This document shows, in pieces, positions 11,871 through 22,073 of a stretch of DNA of 64,000 nt. Below the pieces are notes generated by a model. That model saw nothing but the letters and a program-made list of their open reading frames with translations. It ran no database searches and had not been told where the DNA came from. Source of the stretch: Streptomyces sp. 150FB. Its GTDB lineage: Bacteria; Actinomycetota; Actinomycetes; Streptomycetales; Streptomycetaceae. Position numbers and translations under genes: made by a program. The DNA lies in NCBI RefSeq assembly GCF_000818195.1, contig NZ_JTHL01000001.1:6155398-6219397 (forward strand), in the 5' to 3' direction. Every line of letters starts with the position of its first letter. The first letter of the stretch is position 1.

Positions 11871-12242
11871 GTGCTGCAACCGCCGCATCAGCCCCTGGGG
11901 GTCGCCGCCGTTCCGTCTCAGCGGAGTCCCGCTCGGGAGGATCAGGCCGGCCCCTGGCATTCGGAGGCGGTGTGCCGCCGGGATGAAGCCGGATTGTTCT
12001 TCGCCCCCTCGAAGGAGCCGACAGCCGCGAGGCTGTCGCGTGAGGAGGCCGCGAAGCGGGTCTGTGCCCGGTGTCCGGTCATGGTCGAATGCAGGGAACA
12101 CGCGCTGGTCCAACCCGAGCCCTACGGAGTGTGGGGCGGGCTGACGGCGGCCGAGCGCAGGGTGGTGCTCGCGCGCCGCAGGCGGCGCGAGATCGAGCTG
12201 AGGCAGGCGGCCTCGGCGAGCCGGATCGCGGCGGCCGGCTGA
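11871..12242 (+). CDS. WhiB-family iron-sulfur transcription factor
   Basis: A 123-aa WhiB-like protein. Four cysteines for a [4Fe-4S] cluster are present: VCRRDEAG near residue 34, then VCARCPVMVEC (C-x2-C-x5-C). They are followed by the turn EPYGVWGGLTAAERR and a basic tail RRRRREIELR for DNA or sigma-factor binding. Start GTG 11871 has GGAG 8 nt upstream. These proteins bind the primary sigma factor region 4 and respond to redox or nitric oxide. From memory a Wbl gene lies between fumarase and glpX genes in other Streptomyces, but the paralog name cannot be fixed from sequence alone. Confidence 0.93.
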   Translation: MLQPPHQPLGVAAVPSQRSPAREDQAGPWHSEAVCRRDEAGLFFAPSKEPTAARLSREEAAKRVCARCPVMVECREHALVQPEPYGVWGGLTAAERRVVLARRRRREIELRQAASASRIAAAG

Positions 12243-12330
12243 CACCGGCCACTCGGCTTCCGGCCCTTCCGCGATTTCGCCGGCGTTCTCGCCTCCGGCT
12301 TCGGTGACCGGCCGGCACCGCGGACAGGTA

Positions 12331-12376
12331 CGAACAGACACGAACAGACACGAACGGGTACGACAAGTACGACAGG
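12331..12376. repeat. Short imperfect tandem repeat, 10-bp unit
   Basis: Units of about 10 bp (CGAACAGACA twice, then diverging CGAACGGGTA and CGACAAGTAC) lie in the convergent gap between the WhiB gene and glpX. It looks like slippage in non-coding DNA; no function is inferred. Confidence 0.5.
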
Positions 12377-12382
12377 TGCGGC

Positions 12383-12420
12383 GAAGAGGCGCCCCGGCCG
12401 CACAGCGGGGGCGCCCCTTC
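12383..12420. terminator. Hairpin between the WhiB gene and glpX (convergent)
   Basis: Arms 12383-12395 and 12408-12420 (GAAG-a/g-GGCGCCCC type) pair over 13 bp with one mismatch and a 12-nt loop. It lies 19 nt past the glpX stop and may serve both convergent genes. Confidence 0.65.
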
Positions 12421-12438
12421 GTCGTGCGGGCCCGGTGG

Positions 12439-13470
12439 CTACTTGGCGCGGTCGAAGTCGACCGAGCTGTACGCCCGCAGCTTCGACAGCCGGTGCGTCG
12501 AGTCGATCTGCCGGATCGTGCCCGACTTGGAGCGCATCACCAGGGACTGGGTGGTCGCGGTCTCCGAGCGGTAGCGCACACCGCGCAGCAGTTCGCCGTC
12601 GGTGATACCGGTGGCGACGAAGAAGACGTTGTCGCCGCCGACCAGGTCGTCGGTGGTCAGGACGCGGTCCAGGTCGTGCCCGGCGTCGATCGCGCGCCGG
12701 CGCTCCTCGTCGTCCTTGGGCCAGAGCTTGCCCTGGATGACGCCGCCCAGGCACTTCATGGCGCAGGCCGTGATGATGCCTTCGGGGGTGCCGCCGATGC
12801 CCATGAGCAGGTCGACGCCGGTACCTTCCCGTACGGCCATGATCGCGCCGGCCACATCGCCGTCGGAGATGAACTTGATCCGGGCGCCGGTCTCCCTGAT
12901 CTCCTTGACGATGCCGTCGTGGCGCGGCCGGTCGAGCACCACGACCGTCACGTCTTCGGGGGAGGAGTGCTTGGCCCTGGCGACCTGGCGGATGTTGACC
13001 GCGACGGGCGCGTTGATGTCGATGTAGTCGGCGGCCTCGGGGCCGGTCACCAGTTTGTCCATGTAGAAGACGGCCGACGGGTCGAACATGGCGCCCCGGT
13101 CGGCGGCGGCCAGCACCGCGATGGCGTTGGACATGCCCTTGGCGTTCAGGGTCGTCCCGTCGATCGGGTCGACGGCGATGTCTACCTCGGCGCCGGTGCC
13201 GTCGCCGACGTGCTCGCCGTTGAACAGCATCGGGGCTTCGTCCTTCTCGCCCTCACCGATGACGACCACGCCGTTCATGGAGACCGTGGAGACGAGCGTC
13301 CGCATGGCGTTCACCGCGGCGCCGTCCGCTCCGTTCTTGTCGCCGCGTCCGACCCACCGGCCCGCCGCCATGGCGGCGGCCTCGGTGACCCGGACGAGTT
13401 CCAGGGCCAGGTTGCGGTCAGGCGCCTCGGGAGGCACATCAAGAGGTTCGGGTAGCTGATGTTCGGTCAT
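12439..13470 (-). CDS. glpX: Fructose-1,6-bisphosphatase class II
   Basis: A 343-aa GlpX-type phosphatase that hydrolyses fructose 1,6-bisphosphate in gluconeogenesis. Metal- and substrate-binding segments are present: [17 protein letters not shown] near residue 40, [14 protein letters not shown] near 70, VDPIDGTTL near 100 and MGIGGTPEG near 220. Length and all motifs fit the class II family, the main FBPase in actinobacteria. The ATG at 13470 is a simple start with an AGAAAGGTG ribosome site just upstream. It is divergent from the DUF4245 gene and ends at a hairpin. Confidence 0.97.
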   Translation of the reverse strand: MTEHQLPEPLDVPPEAPDRNLALELVRVTEAAAMAAGRWVGRGDKNGADGAAVNAMRTLVSTVSMNGVVVIGEGEKDEAPMLFNGEHVGDGTGAEVDIAVDPIDGTTLNAKGMSNAIAVLAAADRGAMFDPSAVFYMDKLVTGPEAADYIDINAPVAVNIRQVARAKHSSPEDVTVVVLDRPRHDGIVKEIRETGARIKFISDGDVAGAIMAVREGTGVDLLMGIGGTPEGIITACAMKCLGGVIQGKLWPKDDEERRRAIDAGHDLDRVLTTDDLVGGDNVFFVATGITDGELLRGVRYRSETATTQSLVMRSKSGTIRQIDSTHRLSKLRAYSSVDFDRAK

Positions 13471-13585
13471 CGGTACGCACCTTTCTGTACGACGACGGCC
13501 GGATAAGAGGGTGATACGACTCTATCCGCAGAACGACCTATTGAGCAGAGGGGCCCACGGATGAGCAGGAAGCCCTGATGGGAGC

Positions 13586-14125
13586 ATGGTGTCCGTGGCA
13601 GCGAAAAGAGGCAGACAGACGATCCGGGACATGGTCCTGTCGATGCTGGTCATCGGAGTCGTCGTCGCGGGCATCTACGTGTTCATCCCGCACGACAAGA
13701 ACACCGACCCGGTCAAGCCGGTCGACTACCGGGTCGAGCTGCTGACGACGCGGCGCGCGGCCCCGTACCCGGTGGCGGCTCCGGTCGGGCTGCCCGGGAA
13801 GTGGACGCCGACCTCGGTGACGTTCGAGCGTCAGGACGCCAATGCCTGGCACCTCGGCTTCCTGGACCCCGAGCGGCAGTACGTGGCGATCGAGCAGTCC
13901 ACGGCCCCGGCGCTGAAGTACGTCAGCGAGGTCAGCCAGCAGGCCACCGACACCGGCAGGACGCAGCAGGTCGCGGGCCGGGCGTGGCAGCGCTGGAAGG
14001 GCCCGAAGTACGACGCCCTGGTGCTCGCGGAGAAGGGCTCGACGACGGTGGTGACCGGTACGGCGTCGTACGCGCGGCTGGCCGAGATGGCGGCGGCGCT
14101 GGAGTTCAAGCACACGAAGGTCTGA
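13586..14125 (+). CDS. DUF4245 single-pass membrane protein
   Basis: A protein of about 179 aa with a short basic N-terminus (AAKRGRQTIRD), one transmembrane helix (MVLSMLVIGVVVAGIYVFIP) and an outward domain of about 140 aa. That domain has RVELLTTRRAAPYPVAAP and ends TGTASYARLAEMAAALE, typical of DUF4245. Start codons cluster (ATG 13586, GTG 13589, GTG 13595); GGGAG just upstream fits 13589 or 13595 best, so the first few residues are uncertain. Function is unknown; its place beside glpX appears conserved in Streptomyces (from memory). Confidence 0.85.
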   Translation: MVSVAAKRGRQTIRDMVLSMLVIGVVVAGIYVFIPHDKNTDPVKPVDYRVELLTTRRAAPYPVAAPVGLPGKWTPTSVTFERQDANAWHLGFLDPERQYVAIEQSTAPALKYVSEVSQQATDTGRTQQVAGRAWQRWKGPKYDALVLAEKGSTTVVTGTASYARLAEMAAALEFKHTKV

Positions 14126-14150
14126 GCGGGAGTTTCGCGGACCGTACGGC

Positions 14151-14187
14151 GGAGGGCCGCCACCCCCGCGTGGGGTGGCGGCCCTCC
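14151..14187. terminator. Bidirectional hairpin terminator
   Basis: A perfect 16-bp stem (14151-14166 with 14172-14187, 5-nt loop) sits between the convergent DUF4245 and nitroreductase genes, 25 nt past the former. It should terminate both. Confidence 0.85.
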
Positions 14188-14256
14188 GTGGTGGCCGGCC
14201 GCTGTTCGAGGCGGAGGCCCGGGGTCGAGGCCCGAGGCCGAGCCCGAAGCCGGGGC

Positions 14257-14850
14257 TCAGACCGTGGTGATGACCTCGTCGAAGTCCAGGCGCGGCGCGC
14301 GGTTCGGACGCCAGGCGTCCTTGCCCGGCTTGCCGATGTTGACGATCATCAGCGGCGTGTGGTCGTCGTCCAGGAACTCCTTCTGGACGCCGGCGAAGTC
14401 GAAGCCGGTCATCGGTCCGGCGGCCAGGCCGGCGGCGCGGATCCCCACGATGAAGTAACCCGCCTGGAGGGCGCTGTTCATCGCGGCGCTGCGCTCGCGC
14501 ATCTCGCGCTGCCCGAAGACGACGTCCTTGAGGTGCGGCGCGTGCGGGATGAGCCGGGGGATCTCCTCGTGGAACTCGTTGTCGGCGGCGAGGATCGCCA
14601 CGAGCGGCGCGACGGCGGTCTTGGCCCTGTTCCCCTCGGACATGTACGGGACGAGGCGCTCACGGGCCTCGGCGGAGCGCACCAGGACGACGCGCAGCGG
14701 CGTCTGGTTGAAGGCGGTCGGGCCGTACTTGACCAGGTCGTAGATCGACCGCATCTGCTCCTCGGTCACCGGCTCGTCGGTGAACGTGTTGGCGGTGCGG
14801 GCCTCGCTGAAGAGCAGGGCCTGGGTGGCGGGGTCGAGGACGAGGGACAT
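14257..14850 (-). CDS. Nitroreductase-family protein, RutE/malonic semialdehyde reductase-like
   Basis: A 197-aa FMN-dependent NAD(P)H oxidoreductase. Family features are ARTANTFTDEPVTEEQMRSIYDLVKYGPTAFNQTPLR (FMN phosphate binding), GYFIVGIRAAGLAAGPMTGFD and the closing NIGKPG segment. This subfamily is labelled malonic semialdehyde reductase (RutE), but no pyrimidine-degradation genes are adjacent, so the substrate is open. The ATG at 14850 is used; a promoter (TTGAAA-18-TAGCCT) and an operator-like palindrome lie just upstream, so it is probably repressed by an unlinked regulator. Confidence 0.88.
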   Translation of the reverse strand: MSLVLDPATQALLFSEARTANTFTDEPVTEEQMRSIYDLVKYGPTAFNQTPLRVVLVRSAEARERLVPYMSEGNRAKTAVAPLVAILAADNEFHEEIPRLIPHAPHLKDVVFGQREMRERSAAMNSALQAGYFIVGIRAAGLAAGPMTGFDFAGVQKEFLDDDHTPLMIVNIGKPGKDAWRPNRAPRLDFDEVITTV

Positions 14851-14873
14851 CTGTGGACTGCCTTCCGAACGCG

Positions 14874-14895
14874 CAATTGATCAAGCGATCAGTTG
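14874..14895 (-). promoter_or_regulatory. Operator-like palindrome in the nitroreductase promoter
   Basis: CAATTGATC-AAGC-GATCAGTTG is an inverted repeat matching at 8 of 9 positions per arm. On the reverse strand it lies directly after the -10 box TAGCCT (14896-14901), whose -35 TTGAAA is at 14920-14925 with an 18-bp spacer. A repressor here would cover the transcription start. Oxidoreductases of this kind are often controlled by MarR, HxlR or TetR proteins; none is encoded nearby. Confidence 0.5.
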
Positions 14896-14951
14896 AGGCT
14901 ACACATATTATTGTTGGAGTTTCAACTAAATGCCCGCTCCGGTGACTCGAC

Positions 14952-15206
14952 TCACAGCCGGTCCGGGGCGTCGCCCTGCCCCGACTCACCCGACTCCGGC
15001 GGCTCCGGCTCGGCGAGTGACGCGTCCAGCCGCGCCCTGGCGCCGTCCAGCCACCGCCGGCACACCTTCGCCAGCTCCTCGCCGCGCTCCCACAGCGCCA
15101 GCGAGTCCTCCAGCGAGGCGCCTCCCGCCTCCAGTCGGCGCACGACCTCGATCAGCTCGTCCCGCGCCTGCTCGTAGCCGAGCGTGCCCTCTTCTGTACC
15201 GGTCAT
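14952..15206 (-). CDS. xseB: Exodeoxyribonuclease VII small subunit
   Basis: An 84-aa small helical subunit of exonuclease VII, which degrades single-stranded DNA with XseA in mismatch and repair processing. The family signature is [44 protein letters not shown]. Start ATG 15206 (MTGTEEG) has GGGTGG 5 nt upstream; a longer upstream start lacks such a site. The acidic C-terminal tail is variable. It lies 80 bp downstream of xseA on the same strand, presumably in one operon. Confidence 0.93.
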   Translation of the reverse strand: MTGTEEGTLGYEQARDELIEVVRRLEAGGASLEDSLALWERGEELAKVCRRWLDGARARLDASLAEPEPPESGESGQGDAPDRL

Positions 15207-15286
15207 CTGATCCACCCTGTGAACGCCCAACTACGACACATTACGACTACAACCCTCACCACGGCCGCGCGGCGGCACGCCCGTCC

Positions 15287-16504
15287 TCACTCCCCGGCCT
15301 CCGCGACCCGCACCGCGAACTCGCCCCCCGACACCCGCGCCCGCAGCTCGTCGCCCGCCCGGACGTCCCCCGGTGCCCGTACGACCGTCCCGTCCGCCCG
15401 CTGGAGCACCGCGTACCCCCGCTCCAGCGTCGCCGCCGGGGACAGCGCGACCACCCGCGCGCGGGTGTGCGACAGCTCGGAGTCGGCCCGGTCCAGCAGA
15501 TGCCGCAGCACCCGCCGCCCCCGGTCGGCCAGCGCGCCCACCTCGGCGGCGCGCTCGTCCACCATCCGGTGCGGCCGTTCCATCACGGGCCTCGCCAGCG
15601 CGTGCGCGAGGCCGCGCTCCTCGCGGTCGAGCAGTCCCCGTACGGTCCGCAGCGCCCGGTCCCGCAGCGCCTGTACGCGCTCCAGCTCCTCCCCGACGTC
15701 CGGCACGATCTTCTTCGCCGCGTCCGTCGGCGTGGAGGCCCGTACGTCGGCCACGAGGTCCAGCAGCGGCGAGTCCGGCTCGTGCCCGATCGCCGAGACG
15801 ACCGGCGTACGGCACGCGGCCACCGCCCGTACCAACTGCTCGTCCGAGAACGGCAGCAGATCCTCCACGCTGCCGCCGCCGCGCGCCACGACGATCACGT
15901 CCACCTCGGGCAGCGCGTCCAGCTCCTTGACGGCGGCGACGACCTGGGTGACCGCGTTCACGCCCTGTACCGCCGTGTTGCGGACCTCGAAGCGGACAGC
16001 CGGCCACCGCCGCCGCGCGTTCTCCAGGACGTCGCGCTCGGCCGCTGAGGCGCGCCCGCAGACCAGCCCGATGAGCTGCGGAAGGAAGGGCAGCGGCTTC
16101 TTGCGGTCGGCGGCGAACAGCCCCTCGGCCCCCAGCGACTTCTTGAGCTGCTCCAGCCGCACCAGCAGCTCGCCGATGCCGACCGGTCGTATCTCGGTCG
16201 CGCGCAGCGACAACTGCCCGCGCGGCGCGTACCACTCGGGCTTCGCCAGCACGACGACCCGCGCGCCCTCCGTCACCACATCGGCGATCGCGTCGAAGAC
16301 CTGCCGGAAGCACGTCACGCTCACGGAGATGTCGTACGAGGGATCGCGCAGCGTCAGGAAGACCACCCCGGCACCGGGCCGGCGCGAGAGCTGGGTGATC
16401 TGCCCCTCGACCCAGACGGCCCCGAGCCGGTCGATCCACCCGCCGATGAGCCGCGACACCTCGCCGACGGGCAGCGGGGCGTCCGCGGACGTGTTGAGAG
16501 CCAT
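15287..16504 (-). CDS. xseA: Exodeoxyribonuclease VII large subunit
   Basis: A catalytic subunit of about 405 aa. Residues 12-105 form the OB-fold ssDNA-binding domain ([26 protein letters not shown]), followed by the nuclease core with [33 protein letters not shown] and [26 protein letters not shown]. The ATG at 16504 ([12 protein letters not shown]) is preferred by family length, although no clear ribosome site is visible; starts 10-11 codons upstream (near 16534-16537) are possible. It is the first gene of an xseA-xseB unit. Confidence 0.94.
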   Translation of the reverse strand: MALNTSADAPLPVGEVSRLIGGWIDRLGAVWVEGQITQLSRRPGAGVVFLTLRDPSYDISVSVTCFRQVFDAIADVVTEGARVVVLAKPEWYAPRGQLSLRATEIRPVGIGELLVRLEQLKKSLGAEGLFAADRKKPLPFLPQLIGLVCGRASAAERDVLENARRRWPAVRFEVRNTAVQGVNAVTQVVAAVKELDALPEVDVIVVARGGGSVEDLLPFSDEQLVRAVAACRTPVVSAIGHEPDSPLLDLVADVRASTPTDAAKKIVPDVGEELERVQALRDRALRTVRGLLDREERGLAHALARPVMERPHRMVDERAAEVGALADRGRRVLRHLLDRADSELSHTRARVVALSPAATLERGYAVLQRADGTVVRAPGDVRAGDELRARVSGGEFAVRVAEAGE

Positions 16505-16621
16505 GGTGGGGAGCGTATCCGTCGGCGGTGACATCACTCGTGGAGTCCGGCGGAAGCGCTGTTCAGGCGGGTGTCCGGGAGGAGTGTCCAGCGCGCGTGT
16601 CCGGCACGGACGGCTTGCGGT

Positions 16622-18085
16622 CTACGGCGCCGACTCGCGCGGCTCGTCACCGCGCCCGCCGATCCGCTCGTCGTGCCTCTCCCGCCCGCCGCGCTTCCAC
16701 TGTCCCAACAGCACCAGCAGCCCCACCGCCAGCCAGCTCGCCCCGACGATCTGGGCCGAGCCCGCCGCCTCGACGATCACCGCGACCAGGATCGCCGCGC
16801 CGACCACCGGCAGCACCACATGCGCGAACCAGTCCGGCGGCCCGTCACCACGCCGTACGGCGAACCACCCCACCACCGACGCGTGCAGCAGCACGAACGC
16901 GGACAGCGCCCCGACGTTCACCACGGAGACGAGATGGTCGAGGCCGTCGGCGCTGCGCGCCGCCCACACCGCCGCCACCAGCGTCACGACGGCCGCCAGC
17001 AGCAGCGCCACCCGGGGCACCCCGTCGTACGTACGCGACAGCACCCTCGGCAGCCGCCGCTCCCTGCCCATCGCGAACAGCAGCCGCCCGGCCGCCGCCT
17101 GGCCCGCCAGCGCGGCGAACGCCGCGCCGATCGCCTTGCTGGCCGCCACCAGGTCGTGCAGCCAGGTCCCGACCCCGCTGTCCACCGCGTCGTAGAACGC
17201 CGTTCCCTGCTTGACCGGGTCGGCGGCGAGCTGGGCGGACGACGCCGGCTCCAGCAGCGCCGCCAGATACGTCTGCACCACGAACAGCAGCCCGGCGAGC
17301 ACCAGGCAGAACAGCACGGCGCGCGCCACCTGCCGCGAGCCGCCCGTCACCTCCTCGGCGAACGAAGCGATCGCGTCGAACCCCAGATACGACAGCACGG
17401 CCACCGACACCGCCCCGAGGATCGCCGACGCCGAGAAGCCGGAGTCGCCGGTGAAGGGCGTGGACCAGCCGCGCGTCGGACCGTTCTGCACGAGCACCAC
17501 GACGGCGGACACCGAGAACACCAGCAGCACCACGATCTCCAGGGCGAGCACCGCGAAGCCCACCCGGGCGGCCGCCCGTACCCCCCACAGATTGAGCAGC
17601 GTGGTGATGACCACGGCGATCGCCGTCCAGACCCACCGGTCGACGGACGGCACCAGCGCCTCCATCGCGATTCCGGCGAAGAGGTAGGCGACGGCCGGGA
17701 TCAGCAGATAGTCGAGCATCGCCATCCACCCGGCGATGAACCCGGGCCCCTCGCCGAGCCCCTTGCGCGCGTACGCGAAGACCGAGCCGGCCTGCGGGGC
17801 GACCCGTACCATCCGGGCGTAACTGAGCGCGGTGAACGCCATCGCGACGGTCGACACCACGTACACCAGGGCGACCGAGCCGTGCGACTTCGCGTCGAGC
17901 GTGCCGAACACGCCGACCGGTGCCATGGGGGCGATGAAGAGCAGCCCGTAGACGACCAGGTCCCGGAAGCCCAGGGTGCGCCGGAGCCCGCCGTGCCGCG
18001 CCGTACTCGCCGGCGTATGCGTATGCGTATGCGTATGTCCGTCGTCCGTACCGTCCCCGCTGTCGGCCCGCGAGTCGTCGGCCAT
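16622..18085 (-). CDS. APC-superfamily amino acid permease
   Basis: A 487-aa inner-membrane transporter with about 12 predicted transmembrane helices. The N-terminal helix 1 region ([25 protein letters not shown]) and [25 protein letters not shown] are typical of amino acid/polyamine permeases. The cytoplasmic N-terminus is unusual: a run of four His-Thr pairs encoded by a perfect GCGTAT x4 repeat (18013-18036) that could bind metal or simply be slippage. Substrate is not predictable. It is divergent from ispH, about 120 bp away. Confidence 0.9.
   Translation of the reverse strand: MADDSRADSGDGTDDGHTHTHTHTPASTARHGGLRRTLGFRDLVVYGLLFIAPMAPVGVFGTLDAKSHGSVALVYVVSTVAMAFTALSYARMVRVAPQAGSVFAYARKGLGEGPGFIAGWMAMLDYLLIPAVAYLFAGIAMEALVPSVDRWVWTAIAVVITTLLNLWGVRAAARVGFAVLALEIVVLLVFSVSAVVVLVQNGPTRGWSTPFTGDSGFSASAILGAVSVAVLSYLGFDAIASFAEEVTGGSRQVARAVLFCLVLAGLLFVVQTYLAALLEPASSAQLAADPVKQGTAFYDAVDSGVGTWLHDLVAASKAIGAAFAALAGQAAAGRLLFAMGRERRLPRVLSRTYDGVPRVALLLAAVVTLVAAVWAARSADGLDHLVSVVNVGALSAFVLLHASVVGWFAVRRGDGPPDWFAHVVLPVVGAAILVAVIVEAAGSAQIVGASWLAVGLLVLLGQWKRGGRERHDERIGGRGDEPRESAP
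18013..18036 (-). repeat. Hexanucleotide repeat (GCGTAT)x4 inside the permease gene
   Basis: Four perfect 6-bp units encode HTHTHTHT near the permease N-terminus (residues 17-24). Because the unit is a multiple of three, expansion or contraction would change length without frameshift. Confidence 0.8.
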
Positions 18086-18193
18086 CGAGTCCCTCCGTCA
18101 GTCGCGCCTTCGGTCCCGTACGCCCACGTCCCGGTCGGCCGTGTGGTCCAGTGTCAGCCGGACGGGGGACCGCCCGCCTCTTGTGGGCGGCCT

Positions 18194-18199
18194 TACGAT
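18194..18199 (+). promoter_or_regulatory. -10 box of ispH
   Basis: TACGAT ends 7 nt before the ATG at 18207, so ispH may be transcribed without a leader. GGAG also lies 3 nt before that ATG, but it is very close to it for a normal ribosome site. Confidence 0.5.
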
Positions 18200-18206
18200 G
18201 GAGCAC

Positions 18207-19202
18207 ATGACTGCTACGTCCCGCCCCTCGCCCGCCGGCAAACGCGTCCTGCTCGCCGCCCCGCGCGGTTATTGCGCGGGAGTGGACCGCGCCGTGATCG
18301 CCGTGGAGAAGGCCCTGGAGCAGTACGGGGCCCCGATCTACGTACGGCACGAGATCGTCCACAACAAGTACGTCGTACAGACCCTGGAGAAGAAGGGTGC
18401 CATCTTCGTGGACAGGACGGCAGAGGTCCCCGAGGGATCGATCGTCATGTTCTCCGCGCACGGTGTCGCACCCGTCGTCCACGACGAGGCCGCGCAGCGC
18501 AACCTCGCCACCATCGACGCGACTTGTCCCCTGGTCACCAAGGTGCACAAGGAAGCCGTCCGCTTCGCGGGCGAGGACTACGACATCCTGCTGATCGGCC
18601 ACGACGGCCACGAAGAAGTCATCGGCACCTCGGGCGAGGCGCCGGACCACATCACGCTGGTCGACGGTCCCGACGACGTGGCGGGGGTGGAGGTCCGTGA
18701 CGAGTCGAAGGTCGTCTGGCTGTCGCAGACCACGCTCTCCGTGGACGAGACGATGGAGACGGTCGACAAGCTCAAGGAGAAGTTCCCGCTGCTGATCTCG
18801 CCGCCGAGCGACGACATCTGCTACGCCACGCAGAACCGTCAGATCGCGGTCAAGCAGATGGGCTCCGACGCGGACCTGGTGATCGTGGTCGGCTCCAAGA
18901 ACTCCTCGAACTCGGTACGCCTCGTCGAGGTCGCCCTCGGCGCCGGCGCCGGCGCCGCCCACCTCGTGGACAGCGCGGACGAGATCGACGAGTCGTGGCT
19001 GGAGGGTGTCACCACGGTCGGCCTCACGTCGGGCGCCTCCGTTCCCGAGGTCCTCGTCGAGGGCGTGCTGGAGTGGCTGGCGCCGCGCGGCTTCGAGGAC
19101 GTCGAGATCGTCAAGTCGGCCGAGGAGTCGATCACTTTCTCGTTGCCGAAGGAACTGCGCCGCGATCTGAGGGCCGAGGCCGCCGCGATGGCGGCGAAGT
19201 AG
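18207..19202 (+). CDS. ispH: 4-hydroxy-3-methylbut-2-enyl diphosphate reductase
   Basis: A 331-aa [4Fe-4S] enzyme that makes IPP and DMAPP in the last step of the methylerythritol phosphate pathway. All three cluster cysteines are visible in context: [26 protein letters not shown] and [11 protein letters not shown]. The substrate-binding [11 protein letters not shown] and the C-terminal [16 protein letters not shown] are also present. Start ATG 18207 (MTATSRPSP) is chosen over ATG 18198 from the promoter geometry and family N-termini. It is followed by a 21-bp repeat tract and ppgK. Confidence 0.97.
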   Translation: MTATSRPSPAGKRVLLAAPRGYCAGVDRAVIAVEKALEQYGAPIYVRHEIVHNKYVVQTLEKKGAIFVDRTAEVPEGSIVMFSAHGVAPVVHDEAAQRNLATIDATCPLVTKVHKEAVRFAGEDYDILLIGHDGHEEVIGTSGEAPDHITLVDGPDDVAGVEVRDESKVVWLSQTTLSVDETMETVDKLKEKFPLLISPPSDDICYATQNRQIAVKQMGSDADLVIVVGSKNSSNSVRLVEVALGAGAGAAHLVDSADEIDESWLEGVTTVGLTSGASVPEVLVEGVLEWLAPRGFEDVEIVKSAEESITFSLPKELRRDLRAEAAAMAAK

Positions 19203-19203
19203 C

Positions 19204-19266
19204 GGCCCACCGGGGCGCCGTACCGGCCCACTGGCGCACCGCACAGGCCCACTGGCGCACGGCAGG
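19204..19266. repeat. Three tandem 21-bp units between ispH and ppgK
   Basis: Units start at 19204, 19225 and 19246, each beginning GGCCCAC and continuing (C/T)GG(G/C)GC. Units 2 and 3 are nearly identical. The tract fills the gap immediately after the ispH stop and ends 15 nt before the ppgK -10 box. It is probably slippage; a regulatory role is possible. Confidence 0.7.
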
Positions 19267-19280
19267 ACGCCTTCTGCCCG

Positions 19281-19286
19281 TAACGT
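19281..19286 (+). promoter_or_regulatory. -10 box giving a leaderless ppgK transcript
   Basis: TAACGT ends 7 nt before ATG 19294 with no ribosome site between, the same geometry as several other genes in the window. Confidence 0.55.
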
Positions 19287-19293
19287 TGTGTCC

Positions 19294-20034
19294 ATGAACG
19301 TCTTCGGAGTGGACATCGGCGGCTCGGGCATCAAAGGCGCGCCCGTGGACCTGGCCCGCGGCGACCTGGCGGAACCGCGGCACAAAGTACTCACCCCGCA
19401 CCCGGCCACGCCGGAGAGCGTGGCCGACGGTGTGGCCGAGGTCGTCACGCACTTCGGCTGGTCGGGCCCGGTCGGCATCACCTTCCCCGGCGTGGTCACG
19501 GGCTCGGTGATCCGTACGGCGGCCAACGTCGACAAGAAGTGGATCGACACGGACGCCGGGAAACTCCTGGGCGACCGCCTGGGCCTGCCCGTGACCGTCC
19601 TGAACGACGCGGACGCCGCCGGGGTCGCCGAAATGACCTTCGGCGCCGGGCGCGGCCGTAAGGGCACGGTGCTGGTGCTGACCTTCGGTACGGGCATCGG
19701 CAGCGCGCTCTTCGTGGACGGGACGCTCGTACCCAACACCGAGCTGGGCCACCTGGAACTGCACGGACACGACGCGGAGAAGCACGCCTCGACGAAGGTG
19801 AAGGACGACGAGGACCTGAGCTGGCACCACTGGGCGCACCGCGTCCAGAAGTATCTGGCGCACGTGGAGATGCTGTTCTCGCCGGCGCTGATCGTGGTGG
19901 GCGGGGGAGTCAGCCGTAAGTCCGACAAGTTCCTGCCGCTGATCGAGGGAATCAGGGCGGAGATCCTTCCGGCGCAGCTCCAGAACAACGCGGGGATCGT
20001 GGGCGCGGCGATGTCGGCGGCGCCGAAGAACTGA
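19294..20034 (+). CDS. ppgK: Polyphosphate glucokinase
   Basis: A 246-aa ROK-family kinase that phosphorylates glucose with inorganic polyphosphate or ATP. Visible motifs are [16 protein letters not shown] (phosphate 1), [13 protein letters not shown] (catalytic Asp), [14 protein letters not shown] (phosphate 2), ELGHLELHG and VVGGGVSRK (adenosine region). Length matches actinobacterial PpgK. Start ATG 19294 fits a leaderless promoter; GTG 19288 is in frame two codons earlier. It ends 20 bp from the convergent DUF6542 gene. Confidence 0.95.
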   Translation: MNVFGVDIGGSGIKGAPVDLARGDLAEPRHKVLTPHPATPESVADGVAEVVTHFGWSGPVGITFPGVVTGSVIRTAANVDKKWIDTDAGKLLGDRLGLPVTVLNDADAAGVAEMTFGAGRGRKGTVLVLTFGTGIGSALFVDGTLVPNTELGHLELHGHDAEKHASTKVKDDEDLSWHHWAHRVQKYLAHVEMLFSPALIVVGGGVSRKSDKFLPLIEGIRAEILPAQLQNNAGIVGAAMSAAPKN

Positions 20035-20044
20035 GACGGCTGAA

Positions 20045-20090
20045 GGAGCGACCGCTAGCCGCGCCGCAGGGCCTTGGCGGCGGTCGCTCC
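20045..20090. terminator. Long-loop inverted repeat at the ppgK/DUF6542 junction
   Basis: GGAGCGACCG (20045-20054) pairs perfectly with CGGTCGCTCC (20081-20090), loop 26 nt. The second arm lies inside the 3' end of the DUF6542 gene. It is a candidate shared terminator for the two convergent genes, though the loop is long. Confidence 0.4.
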
Positions 20091-20639
20091 CCTCGCGGCC
20101 GCGAGGTCGCGGGCCCGCTGCCGCCGCCCCATCTGCCGTACCTTCCGTACGGAGGCGATGAGCCCGGCGATGAGCGTGCCGCCGTACAGCCAGCCCGCGT
20201 GCATGGCGAGCGAGGTGACGACGGCCATGGCCTGCCCGCCGAGGCCGCCGCTCCCGGCGGCGATCGGTACGGTGCCGCACGCGAAGGCGATCGGCACGCT
20301 GATCGGCGCGGTCACGAGGTCGGCCGTACGTACCCAGAGCGCGGTCAGCGCGCTGACGAACAGGAACAGCACCGCGTACACCACGGGCTCTCCGTCGAGG
20401 AGCAACTGATCCAGGAACCCGATCCCGACCATCGTCGCCATGGCGAACAGCCCGGCGCCGAGCCCGGTCAGCCGGGGATTGGGCAGCCCGCGCGGGCCGG
20501 ACGCCACCTGCGCCCCGCGCCCGGCCGACGTCAGAGAAAAGCGGGAGGCACCCGAGGCTTGCGCCGCGGCTCCCGCCTGGGCGAGGGGGGCCTGCGGCTG
20601 CTGCCGGCGCTGAGGGGGACGTGTCCTGTGCTGCTCCAC
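20055..20639 (-). CDS. DUF6542 membrane protein
   Basis: A 194-aa protein with a Gln/Arg/Ala-rich N-terminal tail of about 50 residues, then a DUF6542 membrane domain. Helices run through LTGLGAGLFAMATMVGIGFLDQLL, VVYAVLFLFVSALTALWVRTADLV and AGWLYGGTLIAGLIASVRKV, and a basic cytoplasmic tail closes the protein. GTG 20639 (VEQHRTRPP) is chosen because TACCTT ends 6 nt before it, a leaderless arrangement. Function unknown. It is divergent from ychF and convergent with ppgK. Confidence 0.85.
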   Translation of the reverse strand: MEQHRTRPPQRRQQPQAPLAQAGAAAQASGASRFSLTSAGRGAQVASGPRGLPNPRLTGLGAGLFAMATMVGIGFLDQLLLDGEPVVYAVLFLFVSALTALWVRTADLVTAPISVPIAFACGTVPIAAGSGGLGGQAMAVVTSLAMHAGWLYGGTLIAGLIASVRKVRQMGRRQRARDLAAARGATAAKALRRG

Positions 20640-20645
20640 CCCGAC

Positions 20646-20651
20646 AAGGTA
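20646..20651 (-). promoter_or_regulatory. -10 box giving a leaderless DUF6542 transcript
   Basis: On the reverse strand TACCTT ends 6 nt before the GTG at 20639, with no ribosome site between. Confidence 0.55.
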
Positions 20652-20838
20652 GGTGGGGGAGGGCGGGGATGCGGGGATGGGACACGCCCTTTGGCCGATC
20701 TTGGCGTTGAGTTCGAGAGCGGCGCACCGGGGCCGCCGTCCCGCCGGCCGCCCCGGACCCGTCGTGGACCGCCGCGCCACGCCCGTAAACTGGGCAGCCG
20801 GCCAGTTCTCAGTTCTCCCACTTCAGGAAGTCGCCACC

Positions 20839-21909
<1,071 letters not shown>

Positions 21910-21927
<18 letters not shown>

Positions 21928-21946
21928 CCGGTTCGTTACTGCGAGC
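21910..21946 (+). repeat. Direct repeat A at the ychF 3' end, possible attachment site
   Basis: This 37-nt stretch starts with TTCCGCTTCAATGTGTA, the last codons and stop of ychF. It matches 24035-24071 at 34 of 37 positions. The similarity continues weakly into the following terminator hairpins. The arrangement is that of attL/attR around an integrated element. Confidence 0.75.
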
Positions 21947-21972
21947 CAGTTCGGCTGTCAAGTTCGCAGGTG

Positions 21973-22008
21973 GCAAGGGGTCGGTTCTTTCGGGAGTCGG
22001 CCCCTTGC
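21973..22008 (+). terminator. ychF terminator
   Basis: GCAAGGGG (21973-21980) pairs with CCCCTTGC (22001-22008); with wobble pairs the stem extends to 12 bp. A TTTTTTT run follows at 22035-22041, unusual in this high-GC DNA. Confidence 0.7.
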
Positions 22009-22073
22009 TGGTTCCCGTGCTGGATGTGTGCTGGTTTTTTTGACGCTTCGTCATCTGCGCGTCCTGGAGCGCC

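Noticed and set aside
16845-19988. A 1047-codon open frame on the reverse strand
   Set aside because: It runs antisense through ispH and ppgK and out of frame through the permease gene. Composition is low-complexity Arg/Ala/Gly and no family motif appears; it is a shadow of GC-rich codon bias.
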